The notes under the pieces were generated by a model that ran no database searches, was not told where the DNA came from, and saw only the letters and a program-made list of their open reading frames with translations. The position numbers and the translations under genes are program-made. This document shows, one piece after another, positions 36,355-45,131 of a stretch of 64,000 nt of DNA. This DNA comes from Telluria antibiotica (GTDB lineage Bacteria; Pseudomonadota; Gammaproteobacteria; Burkholderiales; Burkholderiaceae_D), in NCBI RefSeq assembly GCF_011682055.1, contig NZ_JAAQOM010000001.1, positions 62,001 to 126,000 of the forward strand, written 5' to 3'. Positions within the stretch are counted from its first letter, which is position 1, and each line of letters starts with the position of its first letter.

Positions 36355-37164
36355 ATGACGAAACCATTCAAACGTATCCTGTTCACCGGCGCCGCCGGCA
36401 ACCTGGGCCGGCGCCTGCGCGAACGCCTGCACGAATTCGCCGACATCGTGCGCCTGTCCGACGTGGCCGACTTCGGCCCGGCCGCGCCGCACGAAGAAAT
36501 CCACCTGTGCGACCTTGGCGACCGCGACGCCGTCCTGCGCATGTGCGAAGGCGTCGACGCCATCCTGCACTTCGGCGGGATCTCCACCGAAGAGGAATGG
36601 GCGCCCATCATGCAGGCGAACATCCTCGGCATCGTGAACCTGTACGAGGCCGTGCACAAGCTGGGCATCCGCCGCGTCGTCTTCGCCAGCACGAACCACA
36701 CGATGGGCATGTACAAGACGACCGACCTCGTCGACGCCTCGATGCCGCCGCGCGCGGACGGCTACTACGGCGTGTCGAAGGTGTTCGGCGAGACGCTGTC
36801 GCGCTATTACTGGGACCGGTTCGGCGTGGAGACCGTCTGCATCCGCATCGGCTACTGCTGGCCGGAGGCGACGAATTACCGCCAGATGACGACTTGGCTC
36901 TCCCTCGACGACCTGATGCGGCTGCTGCACCGCGCACTCGTCACGCCGCGCGTGGGCCACACGATCGCGTTCGGCATCTCCGACAACGACGGCCGCTGGT
37001 GGGACGACCGCCATGCCGCCTTCCTCGGCTACAAGCCGCAGGACAGCTCGCGCCAGTTCGCGGACAAGCTGCCGCCGACCGTCGAGTACCCGGCCGCCGA
37101 CGACATCGCGACGTTCTACCAGGGTGGCGTGTTCCTGCACAACGGGCCGAAGTACAAGCCGTAA
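36355..37164 (+). CDS. udh: uronate dehydrogenase
   Basis: A 269-residue short-chain-type dehydrogenase closely matching bacterial uronate dehydrogenase (EC 1.1.1.203), which oxidises D-galacturonate or D-glucuronate with NAD+ to the aldarolactone. The nucleotide-binding loop is FTGAAGNLGRRLRERL, and the catalytic Tyr-Lys pair is in GYYGVSK (about residues 136-142). Family-specific blocks include FASTNHTMGMY, NDNDGRWWDDRHAAFLGYKP in approximate form (ISDNDGRWWDD) and FYQGGVF. The gene precedes an FCD-type regulator and lies in the same region as kdgD and dioxovalerate dehydrogenase, so it is the entry step of the oxidative galacturonate pathway. Confidence 0.88.
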   Translation: MTKPFKRILFTGAAGNLGRRLRERLHEFADIVRLSDVADFGPAAPHEEIHLCDLGDRDAVLRMCEGVDAILHFGGISTEEEWAPIMQANILGIVNLYEAVHKLGIRRVVFASTNHTMGMYKTTDLVDASMPPRADGYYGVSKVFGETLSRYYWDRFGVETVCIRIGYCWPEATNYRQMTTWLSLDDLMRLLHRALVTPRVGHTIAFGISDNDGRWWDDRHAAFLGYKPQDSSRQFADKLPPTVEYPAADDIATFYQGGVFLHNGPKYKP

Positions 37165-37242
37165 CGAGGCCGCATTGCAGGCAATCGCATGCTCGATGTC
37201 GTCTGACGTCCGATCTCAGCGAGGTGGGCGATTTTTTTGCGA

Positions 37243-37276
37243 ACTTGTCAGACAAGTGAGTCCGCACGGCTATAAT
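37243..37276 (+). promoter_or_regulatory. promoter with FadR-type operator upstream of GntR regulator
   Basis: A perfect palindrome ACTTGTC-A-GACAAGT (37243-37257) contains TTGTCAGACAA, which fits the TNGTNNNACNA consensus of FadR/FCD regulators. A perfect TATAAT follows at 37271-37276. The operator covers where the -35 box should be, so the regulator encoded at 37309 probably represses its own promoter. Confidence 0.65.
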
Positions 37277-37308
37277 CGTGCCCTGGACCCACTGTTTACC
37301 ACGCCCGC

Positions 37309-38058
37309 ATGAACTCGCCGACCACCCTGCTTCCCGCCCGCAAGAAATACCGCAACCTCGCCCAGGGCGTCGTCGAAGAGCTGAGCAGCCGCATCCGCCG
37401 CTCCGAGTTCAGCCCCGGCGACAAGCTGCCGCCGGAATCCGCGATCATGGAAACCTACGGCGTGTCGCGCACCGTCGTGCGCGAGGCGATCTCGCAGCTG
37501 CAGGCTGGGGGACTCGTGCAGACGCGCCACGGCATCGGCACGTTCGTGCTGGAGCCGCCGGCCACGGGGCTCGGCATCGGCGCGGACAGCGTCGTGACGG
37601 TGCGCGACGTCCTCGCGATCCTCGAGCTGCGCATCAGCATGGAGACGGAAGCCGCCTGGCTCGCGGCGTCGCGCCGCACCGACGAGCAAGTGGCGCGGAT
37701 GGGCGAGGCGTTGGGCGAGATGCAGCGCGCGCTCGAGAACGGCCGCACGTCGGTCGAAGCCGACGTACGCTTCCACCAGCTGATCGCGGAAGCGACGGAC
37801 AACCGCTACTTCGTCGAGCTGCTCGGGCAACTGGGCAGCGCGATCATCCCGCGCGCGCGCCTGAACACGCCGGGTCTCGGCGAGGACAAGCCAACGGACT
37901 ACCTGGAACGCGTGAACCGCGAGCACGAGGACATCTACAAGGCGATCCTCCGGCGCGACCCGGAAGCGGCGCGCGCCGCCATGCGCACCCATTTGTCCAA
38001 CAGCCGCGAGCGGCTGCGCGAGGCGCAACAGCGGCTGCAGGACCGGCCCGCGTCCTGA
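37309..38058 (+). CDS. FadR-subfamily (FCD) GntR transcriptional regulator
   Basis: A 249-residue GntR-family regulator. The N-terminal winged helix (about residues 12-80) has LPPESAIMETYGVSRTVVREAI in consensus form and the wing GIGTFVLEPP. The C-terminal FCD domain keeps the metal-site residues in DVRFHQLIAEATDN, REHEDIYKAI and MRTHLSNSR. FCD regulators commonly sense hexuronates or other sugar acids. Its place next to udh suggests control of galacturonate catabolism. A matching palindromic operator sits in its own promoter; I found no second clear copy upstream of udh, kdgD or the neighbouring receptor. Confidence 0.82.
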   Translation: MNSPTTLLPARKKYRNLAQGVVEELSSRIRRSEFSPGDKLPPESAIMETYGVSRTVVREAISQLQAGGLVQTRHGIGTFVLEPPATGLGIGADSVVTVRDVLAILELRISMETEAAWLAASRRTDEQVARMGEALGEMQRALENGRTSVEADVRFHQLIAEATDNRYFVELLGQLGSAIIPRARLNTPGLGEDKPTDYLERVNREHEDIYKAILRRDPEAARAAMRTHLSNSRERLREAQQRLQDRPAS

Positions 38059-38085
38059 GCGCGCGGCGCGGCAGCGGTATTGTCG

Positions 38086-39080
38086 CTACGCCGTCCGCAC
38101 GAGTTTCAACGTGGGGCGGCCTGGCGCGAGCGCGGGCCGCGCGGGCACGCGGGGCAGTCCTCCCTGTTCCAGGGTGAAGATGCCGACGGCCTGCAGCAGC
38201 GCCTGCGCCTGTTCCTTCAAGCTCTCGGCTGCGGCCGCGGCCTGTTCCACGAGGGGCGCGTTCTGCTGCGCGATCCCATCCATCTGGTGCACGCCCGTGC
38301 TGACGTCCGCGATGCCGTTGCCCTGCTCCGCGCTGGCGCGGACGATGGCGCCGAGGATGCCGGACACCTGGCGGATGGCGCCCATGATCCCGTCCATCGC
38401 GTCGCCCGCCGTGTCGACGAGGCGGCTGCCCGTCTCGACGCTCTGCACGGCGTCGTCGATCAAGACCTTGATCTCGCGTGCGGCCGCCGCGCTGCGCTGG
38501 GCCAGGCCACGCACTTCCTGCGCGACGACGGCGAAGCCGCGTCCCTGCTCGCCCGCGCGGGCCGCTTCCACCGCCGCGTTCAGCGCGAGGATATCGGTCT
38601 GGAGCGCGACGCTGTCGATCACGCCGATGATGTCGCTGATGCGCGCCGAGCCGTCCTTGATCTGGCCCATCGTCGACACGACCTGCGCCATCACGTCGCC
38701 GCCCTTGCCGGCCGCGGTCGACGAACACGCAGCCAGTTCGTTGGCGTTCTGCGCGTTGGCGGCGTTGCGCTTGACCGTGTCCGGCAGCGCTTCCATGGCG
38801 CCCGCGCTTTCCTCGAGCCCGCCCGCCCGGGCCTCCGCGCGCGCCGACAGGTCGGCATTACCCGTCGCGATTTCGTCGGTGGCCGTCGCCATGCTTTCCG
38901 TGCTCAGGCGGATCTTCGCCAGCATGTCGTGCAGGTTGCCATTGATGGCGGCGATGGCGCCCATCAGCCGCCCCACCTCGTCGTCGAATTCGACGGCAAC
39001 GTCGCCCGCATGAGGTCGGCCATCAAGAGGGTCAAGGCCAACAGGGTGATGAACGTCTGTTTGATCGTAAGATGGCGCAT
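38086..39080 (-). pseudogene. methyl-accepting chemotaxis protein, deleted and frameshifted
   Basis: Remnant of a chemoreceptor. A good start (ATG at 39080 after AGGAGGAGACAACC) encodes the first membrane helix, MRHLTIKQTFITLLALTLLM, but this frame stops after about 38 codons. A different frame then carries the end of a HAMP domain (DDEVGRLMGAIAAING) and a nearly full cytoplasmic signalling domain with the conserved hairpin NAAVEAARAGEQGRGFAVVA. The periplasmic sensor, second helix and most of HAMP are missing. The signalling domain also has unusual changes (for example VALQTDI for the common IAFQTNI). An internal deletion with frame loss explains this best. A cytoplasmic receptor started internally is possible but lacks a good start. 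Confidence 0.7.
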
Positions 39081-39140
39081 GGTTGTCTCCTCCTCGACAA
39101 CACCAATCTATCCAAATCCATCCAGGCGAAACCGCTGGAT

Positions 39141-39170
39141 CGCATAAAAGAAACTTTATGTTTTTATGCG
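39141..39170. promoter_or_regulatory. AT-rich inverted repeat downstream of TonB receptor
   Basis: CGCATAAAA (39141-39149) and its complement TTTTATGCG (39162-39170) flank a 12-base AT-rich loop between the receptor stop and the broken chemoreceptor. It lacks a GC stem and is not a standard terminator; it could be an operator or weak 3' hairpin. Confidence 0.35.
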
Positions 39171-39215
39171 CAACATTAATTATCGATTTGGAAATCAAGG
39201 AGGAGACGGACGCCG

Positions 39216-42149
39216 TCAGAAGCGCATGCGCACCCCCGCGCGGTAAGTACGGCCGATCACGTCGTAGATCGCCGGGTTGACGCCGATGCTCAGGTTCGTC
39301 TGCGGGACGAGCGCCGGGCCATGGTCGGCCAGGTTGTCGATCTTGAAGTACAACATCGACTCCTTCGCGAACTGGTACGCGGCACCCACGTCGACGTAGG
39401 TCGCGCCCGGCAAATGGTTGTCGTAGATGGTCGGATGCGCGGCCGTCGGCAACGGGCAATTCGCCTGGCATTCGATGTACTCGTTGCTGAACACGCCCGC
39501 GCTGACCCAGCGCTCCGTCAGGCTGAGACTCAGTTTGCCGTTGTCCCACGTTTCCGTCACGAGCGCCTTCCACTTCGGCGTGCTGCCCGCCATATTGCCC
39601 GCGCCCTCGCTCGGCGTGGTGCCGGGCAGGCCCGGATCGGACACGGCGTGGATCGTGCGGCTGGCCATGCCGCGCAAGGTGAACGCGCCCGGCAGCCCGA
39701 AGTCGCGCAGGTTCGTGCGGTACGTCGTCTCGATGTCGACGCCCTTCGTGTGCAGCGACGCGAAGTTGAAGCTCTGCGCCAGCACGTAATTCGTGCCGGC
39801 CGGCCCGTTGATCGACACGGCCGAGCACACGTTCTGGTAACCGGCGTAGCACAGGTCGACTTCCTGCTGGGGGCCCAGCGAGTTGATCACGTTCTTGACC
39901 TTGATGTCGTAGTAGTCGACGGCCAGGTTGAAGCCGCGCGCCCACGACGGCTGGCTCAGCACGATGCCGAACGAGTTGTTGCGGGCGACTTCCGGCTTCA
40001 GGTCGGGGTTGCCGACGTTACGCTGCTGGATCTGCACCGACGATCCCTGCGCATTGTTCACGGCCTGGTTCGTGACCGTCATCGCGGCGAACAGCTCCGA
40101 CAAGTTCGGCGCGCGCACGTCCTTCGAGCTCACGGCGCGCAGGCGCAGGCCGTCGATCGGCGTCTTCCACGTGGCGCCGACCTTCCACGCGCTGGCGTGG
40201 CCCGCCGTGCTGTATTTTTCCTGGCGGTCCGCGACGTTCAGGTTCGCCTCGCCCCACGTGGCGGACTTCAGGAACGGCACGTTGAATTCGACATAGGCCT
40301 CCTTCACGTTGAACGCGCCGCGGCCGTTGTGGTAATTCCCCGCGAACCAGTTGTCGCCGCCCGTCGACAAGGTCGTGTCCAGCGGGTAGCTCGGACCGTA
40401 GCGCGACTGCAGGTCGACGCCGGCGCCGTACGGATCGCCGTGCACGGAATAATCCTCGCGCCGCCATTCTGCGCCGGCCGCCATCGACACGGGACCGGCC
40501 CAGCCTTCGAACACGTCGCCGTGGATGTTCCCGCTGACGACGTTCTGGCTCGAATCCGTGTGCTGCATCGGGCCGTTCTGCGGCGCGATGTACGACCAGC
40601 CGGCCATGTTGATCGGCACGGCGCCGAGGATATCGATCGGCTGGCAGCCGTTCGCGCGCGCGTTCGCGTCGCGGCAGACGATGTTGCCGCTCGCGTCGCG
40701 CACGGCGTCGATCGCGTAGTTGTAGCGGCGGTTCAAGGTGATGTCCTGCACGTGGATGACGGTCGTGTTCTCGCCGTGTTCCGCGTACGCGTCGTACGAC
40801 CAGTCCTTGCCGAACAGGGCGAAGCGGCCGTCCGCGCCCACGACGAAGCGCCGTTGCGTGCGCGTCGGGTGCACGGTGATATTGGCGGGGAATTCCGCGT
40901 TCGCCGTGCCGACCTGCATGGCGCCGCTCGGGTAACCGGCCGCGCAATCGGCCGCGACGGACGCCGGCAGGTAGGCGTTGTCGCAGCGGATGTTGAGGTT
41001 CGCCTGCTTGGCCGCGCCCGGGTTCGGCGAGAACACGGATGTCACCTGCGCCCAGTTGCCCGTCACGTAGATCTCGTTGTCGGGGTCGAGGTCCCACGAC
41101 ACGCGCGTGTACGCGACCTGGCGCTTGAAGTTCATCGCGAGATTCGTACCTGCTCCCACGCTGCCGGACAGGTCGCCGCCGACGCAGAAGTTGCCGACGC
41201 AATCCGTCCCGTACTGGAACGGGAACGGCGTGCCGCCCGCACCGAACGCCGTGCCTTTCAGCGGTCCGTTCGTGATGAGGCCATACTTCGCATACTGCAC
41301 GTGCTGCGCATGGAGGATGCTCTTGTAGCGGGGCGCGCCCGCGGCCTGCATTGCCTTCGTCGATTCCTGCAGCGCAGGGTTCATGTACCACGTGCGGCCG
41401 TTCGCGCCCACTTCGCCGAAGCCCGGCGAGTCGATGCCGTTCTCCTTCGTGAATTCGCCGCTCGCCTCCACGTGCAGCCGGTCGTTCATGAAACCGCGGC
41501 CCCACGCGGCTTGCAGCGTGCCGTTCTTGTCGTCGTGGTACGTCGTCATGCCCCCTTCGGCGTTGAACTTGAAGCCGTCGAACTTCTTGTCCGTGATGAA
41601 GTTGACGACGCCGCCCACCGCGTCCGACCCGTACGATGCGGACGCGCCGCCCGTCACGACGTCCACCCGCTTGACGAGCAGTTGCGGGAACTGGCTCACG
41701 TCCGTCACGCCCGTGACGTTGGCGCCGACGACGCGCTGGCCGTCCAGCAGGGTGAGCGTCCGGATGGTGCCGAGGCCGCGCAGCGACAGCGACGACAGGC
41801 CCTGCACGCCGCTCGACGTGCTGTACGTGAACGTGGTGCGGCCCGTGCTGCCCTGCAGCGCGGGCAGTTCCGTGAGGGTCTCGAACAGGTTCGGCTTGGC
41901 GGCTTTCGCCAGGTCGTCCGCCGTCAATGTCGTCGTCGGCGTCGGCTGGTTGAATCCGCGCGCGGCGATGCGCGAGCCGGATACGACGACGGTGCTCACG
42001 CCGTCGTTGGCGGCCGGCGCCGGCGCCGCCGGCGTGGCGCCGGGCGCCGCGTCCGGCGGGGTGTCCTGGGCGTGTCCCGGCAGCGCGAGCGCGCCGCAGG
42101 CGCCGACGACGGCGAGATGGATCAGGGTCTTGCGAAACTGCGTTGGCAT
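39216..42149 (-). CDS. TonB-dependent outer-membrane receptor (divergent from kdgD)
   Basis: A 977-residue receptor with a signal peptide ending near LPGHAQDT, a Pro/Ala linker, a TonB-box-like VSTVVVSGSRIAARG, a plug with GLSSLSLRGLGTIRTLTLLDG and VVTGGASASYGSDAVGGVVN, and a barrel ending GVRMRF. The plug differs from the other three receptors: it lacks the Caulobacter-type LPDxNxAE block and is closer to the broad TonB receptor class seen in sphingomonads and xanthomonads. The ATG follows GGAG by five bases. It is divergent from the kdgD operon across a 355-bp regulatory gap, suggesting uptake of oligogalacturonides or aldarates (inference). Confidence 0.83.
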   Translation of the reverse strand: MPTQFRKTLIHLAVVGACGALALPGHAQDTPPDAAPGATPAAPAPAANDGVSTVVVSGSRIAARGFNQPTPTTTLTADDLAKAAKPNLFETLTELPALQGSTGRTTFTYSTSSGVQGLSSLSLRGLGTIRTLTLLDGQRVVGANVTGVTDVSQFPQLLVKRVDVVTGGASASYGSDAVGGVVNFITDKKFDGFKFNAEGGMTTYHDDKNGTLQAAWGRGFMNDRLHVEASGEFTKENGIDSPGFGEVGANGRTWYMNPALQESTKAMQAAGAPRYKSILHAQHVQYAKYGLITNGPLKGTAFGAGGTPFPFQYGTDCVGNFCVGGDLSGSVGAGTNLAMNFKRQVAYTRVSWDLDPDNEIYVTGNWAQVTSVFSPNPGAAKQANLNIRCDNAYLPASVAADCAAGYPSGAMQVGTANAEFPANITVHPTRTQRRFVVGADGRFALFGKDWSYDAYAEHGENTTVIHVQDITLNRRYNYAIDAVRDASGNIVCRDANARANGCQPIDILGAVPINMAGWSYIAPQNGPMQHTDSSQNVVSGNIHGDVFEGWAGPVSMAAGAEWRREDYSVHGDPYGAGVDLQSRYGPSYPLDTTLSTGGDNWFAGNYHNGRGAFNVKEAYVEFNVPFLKSATWGEANLNVADRQEKYSTAGHASAWKVGATWKTPIDGLRLRAVSSKDVRAPNLSELFAAMTVTNQAVNNAQGSSVQIQQRNVGNPDLKPEVARNNSFGIVLSQPSWARGFNLAVDYYDIKVKNVINSLGPQQEVDLCYAGYQNVCSAVSINGPAGTNYVLAQSFNFASLHTKGVDIETTYRTNLRDFGLPGAFTLRGMASRTIHAVSDPGLPGTTPSEGAGNMAGSTPKWKALVTETWDNGKLSLSLTERWVSAGVFSNEYIECQANCPLPTAAHPTIYDNHLPGATYVDVGAAYQFAKESMLYFKIDNLADHGPALVPQTNLSIGVNPAIYDVIGRTYRAGVRMRF

Positions 42150-42504
42150 ATCGTCTCCGTTCTTGTGATGGTTATCGGGTCCGCGTGGCGGACCCCGATG
42201 CCGGGACCGGCGGTTGTCGCCCCGCCTCGTCCCGGATCGCTGCCTCTCCTTCTACTGCTTTCAACCTGGCTTCCATAGCGATGATACCGCTACCTGTTAC
42301 CGCTATCATCGCAATGTAGCGCATTTCTTACGATTTGGTAAATACCCTGTCCAATCATTTTTTTCGCGTCTACGATACCCGGTTCCGCATCAGTGGCGCC
42401 GGCGCCGCCGGGGTAAGATTTTCTGCTTGCGGTTTTCGCGACCCACTTGTACGATGACTGACAATTGTAGGCAAACCATTATTTCGCATCTTTCTGGAGC
42501 ACGA
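42150..42504. promoter_or_regulatory. divergent regulatory region with long inverted and direct repeats
   Basis: No gene is seen in this 355-bp gap between the receptor and kdgD. Its centre holds GCGATGATA (42278-42286) and the complement TATCATCGC (42304-42312). Between and across these are two 14-base LacI-like sites in tandem, TGATACCGCTACCT (42282-42295) and TGTTACCGCTATCA (42295-42308), sharing TACCGCTA. The symmetry suits a dimeric repressor controlling both directions. A matching regulator cannot be named from the sequence. Confidence 0.5.
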
Positions 42505-43416
42505 ATGAATCCGCAAGAACTCAAACAGGTCATGTCGTCCGGCCTGCTGTCCTTCCCCATCACCGACTTCGACGCGGAAGGAAACTTCCGCCCGAGCACG
42601 TACGTCGAGCGCCTCGAATGGCTCGCCCCGTATGGCGCGACGGCCCTGTTCGCGGCCGGCGGCACCGGCGAGTTCTTCTCGCTCACGCACGACGAGTATT
42701 CGCAAGTGATCAAGACCGCGGTCGACACGTGCGCGGGCAAGGTCCCGATCCTCGCCGGCGCCGGCGGCCCCACGCGCAGCGCCATCGCGTTCGCCCAGGA
42801 GGCGGAGCGCCTCGGCGCCAAGGGCGTGCTGCTGCTGCCGCACTACCTGACCGAAGCGAGCCAGGACGGCCTCGTCGCCCACGTCGAGCAGGTCTGCAAA
42901 TCCGTGAACATCGGCGTCGTCGTGTACAACCGCGCGCAATGCCGCCTGACGCCCGATTCGCTGGAAAAGCTGGCCGACCGCTGCCCCAACCTGATCGGCT
43001 TCAAGGACGGCATCGGCGACATCGAACTGATGGTGTCGATCTGGCGCCGCATGGGCGACCGCTTCAGCTACCTGGGCGGCCTGCCGACGGCGGAAGTGTA
43101 TGCCGCCGCGTACAAGGCGCTGGGAGTCCCCGTGTATTCGTCGGCCGTGTTCAACTTCATGCCGAAGCTCGCGATGGATTTCTATCGCGCGATCGCGAAG
43201 GACGATTACGCGACGACGAACCGCCTGCTGGACGAATTCTTCCTGCCGTACCTGGCGATCCGCAACCGCAAGGCCGGCTACGCCGTGTCGATCGTGAAAG
43301 CGGGCGCCCGCCTCGTCGGCCACGATGGCGGCCCCGTGCGTGCGCCGCTGACGGACCTGACGGACGAAGAATGCGACATGCTGCACAAACTGATCGTCGC
43401 CCAGGGCGCGCAATGA
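42505..43416 (+). CDS. kdgD: 5-dehydro-4-deoxyglucarate dehydratase
   Basis: A 303-residue enzyme of the dihydrodipicolinate synthase (class I aldolase-like) superfamily. It dehydrates and decarboxylates 5-keto-4-deoxyglucarate to 2,5-dioxovalerate (EC 4.2.1.41). The Schiff-base Lys is in GFKDGIGD (about residue 171) and the partner Tyr in VVYNRAQ (about 148). [10 protein letters not shown] near residue 50 is the carboxylate-binding loop. The pattern is that of KdgD rather than DapA. The ATG at 42505 follows GGAG by six bases. The next gene begins inside its stop region, and product and next substrate match, so the two form an operon. Confidence 0.9.
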   Translation: MNPQELKQVMSSGLLSFPITDFDAEGNFRPSTYVERLEWLAPYGATALFAAGGTGEFFSLTHDEYSQVIKTAVDTCAGKVPILAGAGGPTRSAIAFAQEAERLGAKGVLLLPHYLTEASQDGLVAHVEQVCKSVNIGVVVYNRAQCRLTPDSLEKLADRCPNLIGFKDGIGDIELMVSIWRRMGDRFSYLGGLPTAEVYAAAYKALGVPVYSSAVFNFMPKLAMDFYRAIAKDDYATTNRLLDEFFLPYLAIRNRKAGYAVSIVKAGARLVGHDGGPVRAPLTDLTDEECDMLHKLIVAQGAQ

Positions 43417-43436
43417 CCTCGAAGGAGAACGAACAA

Positions 43437-45017
43437 ATGACGATTCAGGGCGAGATGATCATCGGCCGCCGTGTCGTGCGCGGCAGCGCCGGCACCACGC
43501 GCGCGTTCAACCCGGCCACGCGCGCGGAGATGGAGCCGGCATTCGGCCTGGCGACGGCGGACGACGTCGCCGCCGCGTGCGCGCTGGCGGAAGGCGCATT
43601 CGACACCTACCGCAACCTGCCGCTGGAGCAGCGAGCGCGCTTTTTGGAAACCATCGCCGACCGCATCATGGACATCGGCCCGGCGCTCATCGAGCGCGCC
43701 TCGGCCGAATCCGGCCTGCCGCCGGCGCGCCTTGAAGGCGAACGCGCACGCACGTGCAACCAGCTGCGCCTGTTCGCGAAAGTCGTGCGCGACGGGCACT
43801 TCCTCGAGGCGACGCTAGACTCCGCTCTGCCCCAGCGCACGCCGCCCCGTGCGGACCTGCGCATGCGCAAGATCCCGCTGGGCCCCGTCGCCGTGTTCGG
43901 CGCATCGAACTTCCCGCTCGCGTTCTCCGTCGCCGGCGGCGACACGGCATCGGCGCTGGCCGCCGGCTGCCCCGTCGTCGTGAAGGCGCACAGCGCCCAT
44001 CTGGGTACGTCGGAACTGGTCGGCAAGGCGGTGCGCCAGGCCGCCGAGGACTGCGGCATGCCGGACGGCGTGTTCTCGCTGCTGATCGGCGAGGGCCGCG
44101 TGGCCGGCCAGGCGCTGGTCGCCCACCCGGCCATCCAGGCCGTCGGCTTCACGGGCTCGCGCCAGGGCGGCCTCGCCCTCGTGCACACGGCGAACGCGCG
44201 CAAGCAGCCGATTCCCGTCTATGCGGAGATGAGCAGCATTAATCCCGTATTCATGCTGCCGGGCGCCCTCGCCGCCGCCGGCGCCAAGCTGGCGCAGGGC
44301 TTCGTCGATTCGCTCACCCTGGGTGTCGGCCAGTTCTGCACGAACCCGGGCCTGGTGATCGGCCTGGCGGGCCCCGACCTCGACGCGTTCCGCGCTGCCG
44401 CTGCCGACGCGCTGGGCGCAAAAGGCGCGGGCACGATGCTCACGGCCGGCATCCACAAGGCCTATGTCGACGCCGTCGGCCGCCGCACCGGCATCGATGG
44501 CGTCGCGCTCGTCGCGCAAGGCGCCAGCGAGGGCGCGGGCTGCGCCGCGCAGGCCGCACTGTACGCGTGCGACGCCGCCACCTACCTCGCGAGCCCGGCG
44601 CTCGATGAAGAGATCTTCGGCCCCGCGTCGCTGCTGGTCGCCTGCCGCGACGAGGCCGAGATGCTGGCGGTGGCGCACCACCTGGAAGGCCAGCTGACGG
44701 CCACCGTGCACGCCACCGGCGCCGACCGCGAACTGGCGGCGGGCCTGCTGCCCACGCTGGAGCGCAAGGCCGGCCGCGTGTTGTTCAACGGCTTCCCGAC
44801 CGGCGTCGAGGTATCTCACGCGATGGTCCATGGCGGCCCGTTCCCGGCCACGTCGGACAGCCGCACGACGTCCGTCGGGGCCACCGCCATCGACCGGTTC
44901 CTGCGCCCCGTGTGCTACCAGGACGTGCCGGCCGAACTGCTGCCGGACGCGCTGCGCGACGACAATCCGCTGCACCTCGCGCGCATGATCGACGGCGAGC
45001 TGCGCGGCGCGAAATAA
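43437..45017 (+). CDS. 2,5-dioxovalerate (alpha-ketoglutaric semialdehyde) dehydrogenase
   Basis: A 526-residue NAD(P)-dependent aldehyde dehydrogenase, the length of the type III ketoglutarate semialdehyde dehydrogenases (EC 1.2.1.26). Key positions are [20 protein letters not shown] in the cofactor cleft, the general-base Glu in [11 protein letters not shown], and the catalytic Cys in [11 protein letters not shown]. It converts the KdgD product to 2-oxoglutarate, completing the oxidative galacturonate route. The ATG at 43437 is preferred because AAGGAG lies nine bases upstream; an ATG at 43413 overlapping the kdgD stop (ATGA) would add eight residues. Confidence 0.88.
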   Translation: MTIQGEMIIGRRVVRGSAGTTRAFNPATRAEMEPAFGLATADDVAAACALAEGAFDTYRNLPLEQRARFLETIADRIMDIGPALIERASAESGLPPARLEGERARTCNQLRLFAKVVRDGHFLEATLDSALPQRTPPRADLRMRKIPLGPVAVFGASNFPLAFSVAGGDTASALAAGCPVVVKAHSAHLGTSELVGKAVRQAAEDCGMPDGVFSLLIGEGRVAGQALVAHPAIQAVGFTGSRQGGLALVHTANARKQPIPVYAEMSSINPVFMLPGALAAAGAKLAQGFVDSLTLGVGQFCTNPGLVIGLAGPDLDAFRAAAADALGAKGAGTMLTAGIHKAYVDAVGRRTGIDGVALVAQGASEGAGCAAQAALYACDAATYLASPALDEEIFGPASLLVACRDEAEMLAVAHHLEGQLTATVHATGADRELAAGLLPTLERKAGRVLFNGFPTGVEVSHAMVHGGPFPATSDSRTTSVGATAIDRFLRPVCYQDVPAELLPDALRDDNPLHLARMIDGELRGAK

Positions 45018-45131
45018 TCATCATGTAGACGCATCGCAGTATCGGGTGGCTGGTACGATGTGCCCGCCACCCGCAACGGCCGAGGGAGACATCGGCCGCA
45101 CACGTCAGCAAAATCACTACAAGGCCTGACC

